A DNA stretch of 64,000 nt from Streptomyces mirabilis (GTDB lineage Bacteria; Actinomycetota; Actinomycetes; Streptomycetales; Streptomycetaceae), in NCBI RefSeq assembly GCF_039503195.1, contig NZ_JBCJKP010000001.1:1736001-1800000 (forward strand), in the 5' to 3' direction. A program made the translations under genes and the position numbers. Shown one piece after another: positions 25,161-35,000 of the stretch. Each line of letters opens with the position of its first letter. Position 1 is the first letter of the stretch. The notes under the pieces were generated by a model. That model saw only the letters and a program-made list of their open reading frames with translations, had not been told where the DNA came from and ran no database searches.

Positions 25161-26918
25161 TCACTCCATGAGGATCTCGACGAGGACGGGCCTGCCGTGC
25201 TCCTTGATGTGGGCGACCGCCTCGCGCACGGTCGGCGCGACGGCGTCGACGTGCTCCACCCGCGGCAGGGTGTGGACACCGAACGACTGGGCCAGTGTCA
25301 CGAAGTCGACGGGCCGGTCGTAGAAGCTGGTGGCGATGTGCGCGCGGTCGATGTCCCGGTCGCGGTTGCCGGCGATGCGCTCGGCGTGCTGGGTGGAGTT
25401 CAGATACAGGCGGTTGTTCATGACGATCACCAGGAGCGGCACGTCGTAGGCGGCGAGGGTCCACAGCGCGCTGGGCGTGTAGAGGAAGTCGCCGTCGGCC
25501 TGGAGGTCGACGCAGAGCGTGTCGTCGCTCTGGTGGGCGAGCGCCGCGCCGATCGACGCGCCGAGGCCGTAGCCGAGGCCGCCGCCGCCGTTGAGGCCGA
25601 GGTAGCTGCCGGGTCGCTCCAGCGGCCAGAGCTTCTTCACCCAGCCGTCGATGGTGAGGCTGCCGGTGTTGGTGAGGATCCACTCCTCGTCGCGGACCGC
25701 ACGGTGGATCTCGTCGACGGCCGCGGACACGTGGATACGGTCGCGGCCCTTCGCCTCCTCCGCCTGGCGCGCCCAGTCGGCGCGGGCTTCGGTGTGCAGG
25801 TCGGCGAGGGCCTTGGTGCGCTGTTCGCGGCGCTCGGTGAACGCGGGCGCCGCGAACGGACCGGCCGGGTCCTCGACGACCGTACGCAGCGCGGCCACCG
25901 AGTCCGCGGTGTCGGCCGCGACGGCGCGGGTGACCGGCACGAACTGCTGGTAGTCGGCGGCCCATTTGCTGGTGAGCAGTTCGTTGAAGCCGACGGTGAC
26001 GATGTCGGCGCCGTTCGCGGGCGCTCCCTGGTCGGTGAGCGCGAGAAAGGAGCCGAGGGCGCCGACCAGGTCCTGCACCTCGAGGGCGAGGACGAGGTCG
26101 GCGTCGGCCAGGAGCGTGCCCGAGGTGTGGCTGACGTTGAGCTGGTGGGTGTTGGGGAAGTTGAGCCTGTTGCCGCGGTCGACGACGGCCAGGCCGAGTG
26201 CGTCGGCGAGCGCGACCAGCTGCGCGACGGTACCGGGGTCACGGCCCGAGAAGTCGACGACCAGGACCGGGAGTCGGGCGGCGAGCAGTCGCCCGGTCAG
26301 GTCGTCGAGGTCGGCGCCGTTCAGCGCGGGGAGCCGGGCGGCCTCGGTGGATCGCGCGGGCAGCAGCCGTACGCCGTCCTCGAGCGGCTGCTCCTGCACG
26401 TCGAAGTCGAGCGCCACGAACACCGGCGCCTGCATCGGCGTGTTCATCAGCTTGAAGGCGCGGTAGAGGGACTCGACGGTGGCCCGCTGGCCGATGGGCT
26501 GGTCGCACCACTTCACGTAGTCCTTGACGACGGACTCGATGTTCTGCGAGGTGTGGATCCAGTCGATCCACGGGCGGCGCTTGCCGGCGTCGACGGGGCC
26601 GTTGCCGCCGAGTACGAACAGCGGTACGCGGTCGCACCAGGCGTTGAAGACGGCCATCGAGGCGTGCAGCAGACCGACGTTGGCGTGCACGAACACACCC
26701 ATGTGCCGGCCGCTCGCCTTGTGGTAGCCGTGCGCCACGGCCACGGCGATCTCCTCGTGGCAGGTCATGACGATCTCGGGGGCGATCTCGGCGTTGTCCG
26801 CGTGGACGAGGGAGTCGTGCACGCCACGGAAGGACGCGCCGGGGTTGAAGGCGACCTTGTCGATGCCCTGCTGGTGCAGGAACTCCACCACCAGGTCGGA
26901 GAAGTAGGACGTCGTCAT
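25161..26918 (-). CDS. ThDP-dependent enzyme (acetolactate synthase/2-oxoacid decarboxylase family)
   Basis: This 585-residue enzyme has the three-domain layout of the pyruvate-oxidase superfamily. The activating Glu lies in CHEEIAVAVAHGY (about residue 52). The Mg-ThDP motif is ADGDFLYTPSALWTL with a closing VMNN about 27 residues later. GGGGLGYGLGASIGAAL is also typical. It could decarboxylate a 2-oxo acid or form an acyloin. The start overlaps the stop of the enolase-superfamily gene by 4 bp (ATGA), so they are coupled and may act in sequence. Confidence 0.88.
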   Translation of the reverse strand: MTTSYFSDLVVEFLHQQGIDKVAFNPGASFRGVHDSLVHADNAEIAPEIVMTCHEEIAVAVAHGYHKASGRHMGVFVHANVGLLHASMAVFNAWCDRVPLFVLGGNGPVDAGKRRPWIDWIHTSQNIESVVKDYVKWCDQPIGQRATVESLYRAFKLMNTPMQAPVFVALDFDVQEQPLEDGVRLLPARSTEAARLPALNGADLDDLTGRLLAARLPVLVVDFSGRDPGTVAQLVALADALGLAVVDRGNRLNFPNTHQLNVSHTSGTLLADADLVLALEVQDLVGALGSFLALTDQGAPANGADIVTVGFNELLTSKWAADYQQFVPVTRAVAADTADSVAALRTVVEDPAGPFAAPAFTERREQRTKALADLHTEARADWARQAEEAKGRDRIHVSAAVDEIHRAVRDEEWILTNTGSLTIDGWVKKLWPLERPGSYLGLNGGGGLGYGLGASIGAALAHQSDDTLCVDLQADGDFLYTPSALWTLAAYDVPLLVIVMNNRLYLNSTQHAERIAGNRDRDIDRAHIATSFYDRPVDFVTLAQSFGVHTLPRVEHVDAVAPTVREAVAHIKEHGRPVLVEILME

Positions 26919-28117
26919 GCGTGTTCCTTCGTACGGGGCGCGGGAGCGGGGAGGGGCCGCCAGGACGTGTCGCCCTCGGTGCGGCGCAGCACGGCCCAGG
27001 GTTCGGCGTGTTCGTTGAGGTCGAGGCCGAAGCCGGGCCCGGGGGCCGGGGTGATGGTGTTGGTGGTGCGGCACACCGCGGGGGGTGGTGAGACGACCGG
27101 TTCGGGGAAGAAGCGGTCGGACTGGCCGGCCTCCACGGTGAACGCGTCGCCGTGTGCGAAGGCGAGGGCGCGGCCGGCGTTGATGAGCGGTCCGACCTCG
27201 GCGACCTGGACGCCGACCTGGAAGCCGAGGCCCGCGCGCCGGGCCAGCTCGATCACTCGCGCGGCGGTGACCGGGCCGCCGTTCTTCGCCACGCGGACGT
27301 TGAAGGCGTCGCAGGCCCCGGACTCGACGGCGGTGCGGGCGTCGTCGAGGGTGCACACCGACTCGTCGAGCAGGATGCGAAGACCGGTGCGGGCCCGCAG
27401 TCGGGCGAGTTCCGCCCAGGACCCCTTGGCCAGGGGTTCTTCTACGAGGTCGGCTCCGGCGTCGCGCAGCGCGGCCAGGTGCCCGTGGGCCTCGTCCGGG
27501 GTCCAGCTCATGTTGGCGTCGACCATGACCGGGACGGTGTCGCCGAGGCGGGCGCGGATCGCGGTGACCGTGCGGAGGTCGCGGTCGATGTCGTCGGCCG
27601 CCTTGACCTTGACGAAGTGGAAGGGCCCGCGGGTGTCGAGGAACTCCTCGACGTCGAGGCTGAGGTCGAGTACCTGGGAGACGGGCAGCGCGGGGCGGCG
27701 CGCGGCGGGTGCCCCTTCGGTGGGCACCAGTTCCGCCCCGCCCAGGCCCAGCCGCCTGCCCAGCAGGTCGAGCAGCGCGGTCTCCAGGAGGCAGAGCAGA
27801 TTGCCGCCGCCCCGCAGGCCGAAGGTCCCGGCGAGTCCACCGTGGCGCAGCCGGGCGAGGAGCGCGGCCGGTTCGGTCGAGCGGACCCGCGCGAAGATCT
27901 CGTCCAGCGGCACATGGCGAAGGGCGCCGGTCACGGTCTCGGTGGTCTCCCCGGTGACGTACGCCCTGGGGGCGCACTCCCCGAGGCCGCTCGCTCCGTC
28001 GACGTCCAGGCGCAGCAGGAGGCTGTCGGAGGTGGAGCGGCGTTTGGCGGGGTGGTCGAAGGAGACCGCCATCGGCATCCCGACCCGGTACAGGACGGCC
28101 TCGGCGGCGTCAGGCAT
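26915..28117 (-). CDS. Enolase-superfamily enzyme (muconate cycloisomerase/epimerase subgroup)
   Basis: This 400-residue TIM-barrel enzyme has catalytic K-x-K (FVKVKAADD, about residue 170), metal ligands Asp, Glu and Asp (VMVDANMSW, DLVEEPLAK, ILLDESVCT) and the second Lys in NVRVAKNGG. This Lys/Lys arrangement marks the MLE/dipeptide-epimerase/OSBS subgroup rather than mandelate racemase. These enzymes abstract a proton next to a carboxylate. The substrate is unknown. The gene overlaps the alpha/beta hydrolase gene by 8 bp and the ThDP gene by 4 bp, indicating tight co-expression. Confidence 0.88.
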   Translation of the reverse strand: MPDAAEAVLYRVGMPMAVSFDHPAKRRSTSDSLLLRLDVDGASGLGECAPRAYVTGETTETVTGALRHVPLDEIFARVRSTEPAALLARLRHGGLAGTFGLRGGGNLLCLLETALLDLLGRRLGLGGAELVPTEGAPAARRPALPVSQVLDLSLDVEEFLDTRGPFHFVKVKAADDIDRDLRTVTAIRARLGDTVPVMVDANMSWTPDEAHGHLAALRDAGADLVEEPLAKGSWAELARLRARTGLRILLDESVCTLDDARTAVESGACDAFNVRVAKNGGPVTAARVIELARRAGLGFQVGVQVAEVGPLINAGRALAFAHGDAFTVEAGQSDRFFPEPVVSPPPAVCRTTNTITPAPGPGFGLDLNEHAEPWAVLRRTEGDTSWRPLPAPAPRTKEHA

Positions 28118-28991
28118 GGCGGTCCAGCCCCTGGAGGAGGGTGAACGTGGACGCCCAGTCGACGAGCCGGGCCCGTACGTCGGTGTAGAAGAGGTAGTGC
28201 TTGTGGGTGGCGAACTGGAGCAGGGCGCCGTGGCTCCCGGTCATCCCGAGGAAGGTGCGCCGTGCGTCGTCGAGGTCGATGATCGGGTCGCTGATGCCGG
28301 ACACGTAGGCCGCCGGGACCGCGGGCAGCGCCCGCTCGGGCCGCATGTACAGCCGCTCCAGGTCGAGCAGCACGCCCCGGGAGCGCCGGGTCAGTTCGCG
28401 TACCGCCAGGTCGTCGTGGTCGATGAAGTGCCGGTGGCGCGCCTCGTCCGTGAAGTCCTCGGCCCTGAGCCCGGCGTCCCACGGCTCCTGGCTGGTCTCG
28501 GCCGCCAGGGTCCGCAGCTGCTCGTCGTCGAGGGTGGCGTGCAGTTTGCCCAGCCATGCCGAGCAGAAGACGGCCGCGTCGTAGCGGGTGGTGAAGTCCG
28601 GGTGGTGCATGAGCGCCGCCATGAAGGAGCCGCCCAGGCAGTGCCCGAAGAGCGACAGCGGCACGCTGTCGCCGACCGCCTCCCGTACGTACTCCAGCGC
28701 GGCCACGTAGTCGCGGATCACCGTGTCCACGTCGGGCAGGTCGTGCCGTGTGCCGCCGCTGATGCCGCTGCCGCGCCGGTCGAGGACGTAGAAGGCGATG
28801 TCGTTGTCGGCGAACTGGGGCCCGACCTCCCACAGCCAGCCGGCGTGCGACTGCAGTCCGTGGAAGTAGAAGACGGCGCCCTTCACCTGCCCGCGCGGCC
28901 GCCACAGGTGCAGCGCCAGTTCGGCGCCCTCGACGGGGATGCCCACGATCTCGCGGCGGATGTTCTGCGGCGGCCTCTTGGTCTCGATCAC
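28110..28991 (-). CDS. Alpha/beta hydrolase with Cys in the nucleophile elbow
   Basis: This is a 293-residue protein related to the monoacylglycerol-lipase/serine-aminopeptidase S33 group (FYFHGLQSHAGWL oxyanion region, DRRGSGISGG). The elbow reads FGHCLGGSF, so Cys replaces the usual Ser, as in dienelactone hydrolase or PHA synthase. The likely acid is in SGISDPIID and the His is in FATHKHYLF. A Cys nucleophile can favour acyl transfer or thioester chemistry. GTG 28991 follows AAGGGGAG at seven bases. It lies 15 bp after the GH3 gene. Confidence 0.85.
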   Translation of the reverse strand: MIETKRPPQNIRREIVGIPVEGAELALHLWRPRGQVKGAVFYFHGLQSHAGWLWEVGPQFADNDIAFYVLDRRGSGISGGTRHDLPDVDTVIRDYVAALEYVREAVGDSVPLSLFGHCLGGSFMAALMHHPDFTTRYDAAVFCSAWLGKLHATLDDEQLRTLAAETSQEPWDAGLRAEDFTDEARHRHFIDHDDLAVRELTRRSRGVLLDLERLYMRPERALPAVPAAYVSGISDPIIDLDDARRTFLGMTGSHGALLQFATHKHYLFYTDVRARLVDWASTFTLLQGLDRHA

Positions 28992-29006
28992 GTCCGAACT
29001 CCCCTT

Positions 29007-30683
29007 TCAGCGGCCGGATATGCGGCCGGACATGGCGGCGACGAAGTCGATGTCCTGCTGGAACGGCTTGTACTTGTACTGGGTGGCGTTGCCCGCCTGG
29101 CGGCGGCTTTCGATGTAGGTGGTGAGGGCGTCGTGGGGCACGGTGACGACCTCCAGCGCGCCGAGCCGCCCGCTGTCCCGCTTGGACGCGTACTCGATGT
29201 TGATCTCGTGCAACGCGCTGTCGACGTCGGCGGACAGGGCCTGATCCAGTCGCGGTGACGGCTCGGGGGCCTCGGCGACGACGATGTAGTAGGGGGGCTC
29301 CGCCCACCGCGGTCCGCACATGTAGAGCCCGGTGCCGAGGCCGCTGGCCGCAAGACCCCGCCGGATGGCCTCGGTCACCTGGGACTCGGTGATCTTCTCG
29401 CCGGTGAAGGAGTGGAAGATGCCGTCACGGTGGACGAAGTGGACCCACGGGGTGCCGTCCACGATCCGGTCGACGCGGTAGATGTCGCCCGTCCACAGGC
29501 GGTAGAGGCCGTTGCCCTGCGTCATGATGAGGTGGTAGTCGCGGCCGGGTTCCACCTCGTCGAACAACAGCGTGTGAACCGGCTCGCCGCGGTCGACGAG
29601 TTCACCCAGGGGCACATCGGCGGGTACGAACTCGAAATACGCCTGCCCCACGGCCAGCGGCTGGCTGTGCGGCGAGTCGTCCACCGGGATGGTGGTGACC
29701 CCCTCGGTGCCGCAGCTCATGAACGGCAGCTTGTCGACGCCGGGGAAGACCGCGTCCAGCTTGGCCGCGTACAGCCCGGCGGAGGCGGAGAGCCAGCAGG
29801 TGTAGAGGGTGAGGGAGGGCCACACGTCCTTGAGGCTGAAGTCCGGCTTGCGCAGGACCTCTTCGAGGTGCCGCGCGGCCCGCTCGTCGGGTTCGGTGTA
29901 CGGCCTGCCCTCCAGCGTTCCCTCGCGCAGGTCGCGCACCAGGTCCGTGCCGTGTGCGGCCAGCAGGTCCCGCAAGGAGATCAGGGTGCTCGGGTTGATC
30001 GCCGAGATGTAGTGCAGGTCCCTGCCGACGAGGTGCCGGATGCGGTGGTACATGCGGCCCTCGTGGGCGCTGGGGACGCCCGGGCCGAACCACGGCGACT
30101 CGTACCACGGCGGATTCCAGTCGCGACTGTTGATCTGCGGGTGTCGGTTGCTGACGGCCTGGTGCCCGATCCCGTGCACGAAGTCGAAGACGTCCTCCCG
30201 GACGGTCTGGGTGTCGAGCGTCGCGTACGGGTGGTCGAGCAGCTCCGGGTGGTACTCCAGGTACGTGCCCCACATCGCCTTCATGGCGGGGATGCGGTAG
30301 GTGAGGAGCCAGTGCAGGGTGTAGGGCACCAGCTTGGGGACTCCGGTGGTCCCGCTGGTCTTGAGCCAGCGCAGCACCGGACTGCAGGTCAGGGTTCCGC
30401 CCTTGGTACGGGTCTCGCGCTCGATCTCCGGTACGAAGTCGTCGTAGCGCATGATCGGCAGCACCGAGCGGAAGAGGCCGGGTTCGGCGGCGACGGCGTC
30501 GTAGCCCCGCTCCCGCCAGTGGACCGAACCCGCGCTCATGTCGATGACGTCGGCGAGGACGCGCTGTTGTGCGACACCGGGTTGCTTCAGATCGGACAAC
30601 AAGGCGTCCCGGGCCTGCCAGCACTCGTCCGCGAAGGGAGCGCGGCGGTCGTTCCAGTGTTTCTGCCAGTGCGGTATGTCCAC
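29007..30683 (-). CDS. GH3-family acyl-adenylating enzyme (JAR1-like amide synthetase fold)
   Basis: This 558-residue enzyme belongs to the GH3 branch of the adenylate-forming superfamily, best known from plants where it conjugates hormones with amino acids. Motifs visible are the P-loop-like TSGTTGVPKLVPYT (about residue 110), YRLWTGDIYRV and FTGEKITESQVTEA. A C-terminal Lys region KYKPFQQD is also present. I chose GTG 30683 (VDIPHWQKHW) since AGGAG lies five bases upstream; the frame remains open to 30746. It is the first gene of the six-gene leftward operon. I infer that it activates a carboxylic acid made by the locus and joins it to an amine or other acceptor. Confidence 0.87.
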   Translation of the reverse strand: MDIPHWQKHWNDRRAPFADECWQARDALLSDLKQPGVAQQRVLADVIDMSAGSVHWRERGYDAVAAEPGLFRSVLPIMRYDDFVPEIERETRTKGGTLTCSPVLRWLKTSGTTGVPKLVPYTLHWLLTYRIPAMKAMWGTYLEYHPELLDHPYATLDTQTVREDVFDFVHGIGHQAVSNRHPQINSRDWNPPWYESPWFGPGVPSAHEGRMYHRIRHLVGRDLHYISAINPSTLISLRDLLAAHGTDLVRDLREGTLEGRPYTEPDERAARHLEEVLRKPDFSLKDVWPSLTLYTCWLSASAGLYAAKLDAVFPGVDKLPFMSCGTEGVTTIPVDDSPHSQPLAVGQAYFEFVPADVPLGELVDRGEPVHTLLFDEVEPGRDYHLIMTQGNGLYRLWTGDIYRVDRIVDGTPWVHFVHRDGIFHSFTGEKITESQVTEAIRRGLAASGLGTGLYMCGPRWAEPPYYIVVAEAPEPSPRLDQALSADVDSALHEINIEYASKRDSGRLGALEVVTVPHDALTTYIESRRQAGNATQYKYKPFQQDIDFVAAMSGRISGR

Positions 30684-30783
30684 GGCTGCTCCTGAGGATC
30701 TGTTTCTGGCTCTGGGCTCTGCTGCGGGAAAAGGAGAGAGCGGCACGTCGAAGGACGGCTCTCGAGAACCTGGCCGGGAGGAG

Positions 30784-31776
30784 TCAGCGGTCGATGTAGG
30801 CCATCATTCGCTCGTTGTAACGAGGGCCGGCGACCAGATCGGCGCGCACGGCGTCGTCGATCTCGGCGAGCGTGTCCACGCCGAGCGCCACCGTCGCGGA
30901 GCGGGTGTTCTCCTCCAGGTACGTACGCCGCTTGGTGCCCGGGATGGGGACGATGTCGTCGCCCTGGTGCAGCGCCCAGGCGATGGCGAGCTGGGCCGGG
31001 GTGAGGCCGTGGCGCTCGGCGACCTCCCGGATCTTCGCGGCGATCGCCATGTTCTGGTCGTAGTTGACGCCCTGCAGACGCGGGTCGTGGTGCCGGAAGT
31101 CGTCGGCCGGGTAGTCCTCGGCGCGCCGTACGCCACCGGTCAGGAAGCCCCGGCCGAGCGGGCAGAAGCCGACGAGGCCGATGCCGAGTTCCCGCAGGAG
31201 GGGCAGGACCCCGTCCTCCAGGTTCCGCTCCCAGACCGAGAATTCGCTCTGCACGACGGACAGCGGGTGGACGGCGTGGGCGCGACGGATGGTCTTCTCG
31301 CCGGCCTCGCACAGGCCCAGATAGCGGACCTTGCCCTGCCGTACGAGGTCGGCCATGGTGCCGACGACGTCCTCGATCGGCACCTTCGGGTCGACGCGGT
31401 GCTGGTAGAGCACGTCGATGTAGTCGGTTCCGAGGCGCTTCAAGGAGGCCTCGACGACCTCGACGATGTGCTCGGGACGGCTGTCGGCCTCGGCCGTCGT
31501 GCCGTCCTTCAGCTTCATCGGGAAGCCGAACTTCGTGGCGATGAGGGCCTGTTCACGGCGGCCCGCGAGCGCGCGGCCGAGCAGCACCTCGTTGTCGTGG
31601 GGTCCGTAGGCCTCGGCGGTGTCGAAGAGGGTGTAGCCCAGTTCCAGTGCCCGGTGGACGGTGGCGACCGACTCACGGTCGTCCGTGGCGCCGTACCACT
31701 GGCTCATGCCCATGCAGCCGAGGCCGAGCTCTGAGACCTCCAGCCCCTGACGGCCCAGCTTCCTGGTGGTGAGCAT
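30784..31776 (-). CDS. Aldo/keto reductase
   Basis: This 330-residue NADPH-dependent TIM-barrel reductase has the catalytic tetrad visible in LFDTAEAYGP (Asp, Tyr), ALIATKFGF (Lys) and DVLYQHRVD (His). The C-terminal cofactor segment includes IPGTKRRTYLEENT. ATG 31776 (MLTTRKLGRQ) follows AAGGAG at five bases; a longer frame reaching 31923 runs into the promoter region. It lies 100 bp upstream of the GH3 gene on the same strand and faces the PKS gene. It could reduce an aldehyde or ketone from the ThDP step or from the PKS. Confidence 0.9.
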   Translation of the reverse strand: MLTTRKLGRQGLEVSELGLGCMGMSQWYGATDDRESVATVHRALELGYTLFDTAEAYGPHDNEVLLGRALAGRREQALIATKFGFPMKLKDGTTAEADSRPEHIVEVVEASLKRLGTDYIDVLYQHRVDPKVPIEDVVGTMADLVRQGKVRYLGLCEAGEKTIRRAHAVHPLSVVQSEFSVWERNLEDGVLPLLRELGIGLVGFCPLGRGFLTGGVRRAEDYPADDFRHHDPRLQGVNYDQNMAIAAKIREVAERHGLTPAQLAIAWALHQGDDIVPIPGTKRRTYLEENTRSATVALGVDTLAEIDDAVRADLVAGPRYNERMMAYIDR

Positions 31777-32000
31777 GCCTGCTCCTTCGCACTCGGTGGT
31801 GGGGATCGCGTCGCAACTGAAGCACATGGATGTACTGGAGTTCAATAGTTGACTCGAGGTCACCGGATTCCCCCGGGGGAACCGGTAGGGCCACGGACAC
31901 CTGGCGCGCAAAGGTGCCGTCAAAATCCGTTCATGTGGCGTTTGTTACACACGCTCCCTCCACCATGACCCGCCCTTAACGACACCTTCATCAAAAGGAC

Positions 32001-32050
32001 TTCGGATCAAGTTTGTTCTTCGGTATAGATTTGGACTACTGACTCGTCAG
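32001..32050 (+). promoter_or_regulatory. PKS promoter with a small palindrome at the start site
   Basis: TTCGGA (32001-32006) and TATAGA (32024-32029) are separated by 17 bp and resemble a housekeeping sigma promoter. CTGACTCGTCAG (32039-32050), a 5-bp inverted repeat, overlaps the expected start site and could be an operator. The whole 286-bp gap between the AKR and PKS genes is markedly more AT-rich than its surroundings. Confidence 0.5.
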
Positions 32051-32062
32051 GAAGGCGCGGAT

Positions 32063-35000
32063 GTGAACACAGTCGAACCGATCGCGATCATCGGTATGGG
32101 ATGCAGGTTCCCCGGTGCACCAGGGGTGGAGGAGTTCTGGAAACTGCTGGAGAGCAACACCGATGCCGTCGTACCGGTGCCGCGGGACAGGTTCGACGTC
32201 GCCGCCTGGTACGACCCGCGGCCCGGCACGCCCGACCGGCTGATCTCCCGTCACGGCGGCTTCCTGGACGGCGTGTTCGACTTCGACGCCGCCTTCTTCG
32301 GGATATCGCCGCGCGAGGCGCGCACCATGGACCCGCAGCAGCGCCTGCTCCTGCACGTCGTGTGGGAGGCGTTCGAGGACGCCGGCATTCCGCCCTCCAC
32401 GGTCCGCGGCAGCGGCACCGGAGTGTTCGTCGGGCAGGCGACCGCCGAATACGGCGACGCGACGGGGCCGTCGGCCACGGCGGACGTGCGGGCGATTGCG
32501 GGCAGCAGGCTGCGCGCCGTCACCGCCGGCCGCGTCTCCCACGCCTTCGACCTGCGCGGGCCCAGCCTGGTGCTGGACACCGCCTGCTCGTCCTCCCTGG
32601 TCGCCCTGCACAGCGCACGCCAGAGCCTGCTCACCGGTGAGTGCGAACTGGCCGTCGCCGCCGGGGTCAACACGATCCTCACACCCACCGACGCGGTCGC
32701 CTACTCCCAGGGGCGGATGCTCGCGCCGGACGGCCGGTGCAAGTTCGGCGACAGCTCCGCGAACGGCTTCGTGCGCAGCGAGGGCGTGGGCACGGTGCTG
32801 CTCAAGCGACTGTCCGACGCGCTCGCGGACGGCGATCCGGTGCACGCCCTGCTGCTGGGCAGCGCGGTGACCAACGACGGCGACGGCAGCGGCCTGCTCC
32901 TGCAGCCCGCGGTGTCCGGGCAGGTAGCCATGGTCCGCTCCGCCTGGCGCAGTGCCGGGGTGAGCGGGTCCCAGGTGGACTACGTGGAGGCGCACGGCAC
33001 CGGTACGACCGTCGGTGACGGGGTGGAACTGCGGGCGCTGGCCGAGGCGTTGGGGGCCGAGGACAGTGCCGGGGCACCGCTGCTGGTGGGCTCGGTGAAG
33101 ACCAACATCGGCCATGCCGAGGCCGCCGCCGGCATCGCGGGTCTCATCAAGACGGTGCTCGTGGCCAAGCACCGCACGGTGCCCGCCTCGCTCCACCTGG
33201 AGTCGCCCCAGCCCCAGCTCACGGAGCCCGGCTTCCCCGTCACGGTGGCGGACCGCAACACACCACTGCGCCCCAGGGGCGACCGCGCGGTGCTCGGAGT
33301 GAGTTCGTTCGGCCTGTCGGGGACCAACGCGCACGCGGTGATAGGCGAATACGTCCCCGAAGCGGCAGCGCGCCCGGACACCGACACACCGCGGTCGGCC
33401 GAGGACGCGGGCCCGCACCTGCTCGTCCTCAGCGCCCGCACCCCCACGGCCCTGCGGAGGCTGGCCGCCCGCCACGCCGAGCATCTGGGGCCGGACGGAC
33501 CCGGCCGCGGCCACCGGCTGCGCGACATCTGCCGCTCGGCTGCGACGGGCCGGGACGCACACCCCTTCCGTCTGTGGGCCGTCGGCCACTCGCACGACGC
33601 CCTGGCCGACGTACTGCGCGCCCTGGCGGCGGATGAGCCGACGCCCGACGGCGGGATGCACGAGGCGGGCTTCGACGGTCCGCGCGAGGTCGCCTTCGTC
33701 TTCTCGGGGCAGGGTTCGCAGTGGCGCGGCATGGGCCGGGAACTGCTGCGGACCTCCGACGCCTTCCGCGCGGCACTGACGGAGTGCGACGCGGCGGTGC
33801 GCGAGGAGCTCGGCTGGTCGGTCGTGGACCTGCTGCTGGACGACGGCGCGGAGTTCGCCGACGCCGTCGAGAGGGTGCAGCCCGCGTTGTGGGCCGTGGA
33901 GGTCGCGCTAGCGGCCCACTGGCGCGGCATGGGGGTGGAACCGGACCTGGTCGTCGGACACAGCATGGGAGAGGCCGTGGCCGCGTGCGTGGCCGGTGCC
34001 CTGTCCGTGCGGGACGCGGCACGGGTGATCTGCCGCCGCAGCAGCCTGATGCAGCGCCTCGCGGGCCGCGGCGCGATGCTCGCCACGGAGCTGTCCCCCG
34101 CCGAGGCGCACGAACTCGTCGCGGCGTACGGCGACGACGTGTGCGTGGCGGTGGAGAACTCGCCCAGCGCCACCGTGCTGGCCGGCGACGCCGTCGTACT
34201 GGACAAGATCGCCGGCGAGTTGGAGCGGCGCGCCGTCCTGTGCCGCAGGGTCAAGGTCAATGTCGCCTCCCACTCCCCCCTCATGGACGAGATACGCGAC
34301 GACCTGCTGGCACGGCTGGCGGACGTGGAGCCGGCGCCGTCGCGGACGGAGATGGTCTCCACCGTCCGGTGCGCCTCCGTGCGGGGCTCCGACCTCGACG
34401 CGGCCTACTGGGTGGACAATCTGCGCCGTCCGGTGCGCTTCGCCGAAACCGTGCGGCAGCTCGCCGAAACCCGGGACGTGATCTTCGTGGAGGTCAGCCC
34501 GCATCCGTTGCTCGCCCAGGCGATCGACGACGTGCAGAGCGCGGCCGGCGTGGCGCCGAAGGTGGTGACCACGCTGGTCCGGCTGCAGAGCGAGGCGACG
34601 GCGACCGCCCGCGCGATGGGCCGGGCGTTCTCCCTCGGCGCCCGGGTCGACTGGCGGCGCTGGTACGGCGACGACAAACGCCGAATACCGCTGCCGCTGT
34701 ACACGTGGGACGCGGAGGACCACCGCGTCGAGAGCGTCCCGTCGACGGTTCCGGTGCGGCTGTACGAACGTCAGGTCCTGCTGTCGCGGCTGGGCATCGC
34801 GGACCTGGACACGGGTGTGTCGGTGCGCGGACTGTCCCCCGTGCCGCCCGCGGTGTTTCTGCAGGCGGTCGCCGAGGCGGTGCGCGACCTGATCGGCGAA
34901 GGACCGGTCGAGCTGCTCGACACCCGCATCGGTGACGGGCTGCCGCTCCTGTCCGACGCTCCGCGAACCACGGTGCGGATCCGGTTGGATCGATCGGCCG

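Noticed and set aside
23904..29258. Very long plus-strand open frame of 1784 codons opposite the GH3-to-acyltransferase operon
   Set aside because: It is antisense to five recognisable genes and is an open frame created by high GC; no domain or ribosome site.
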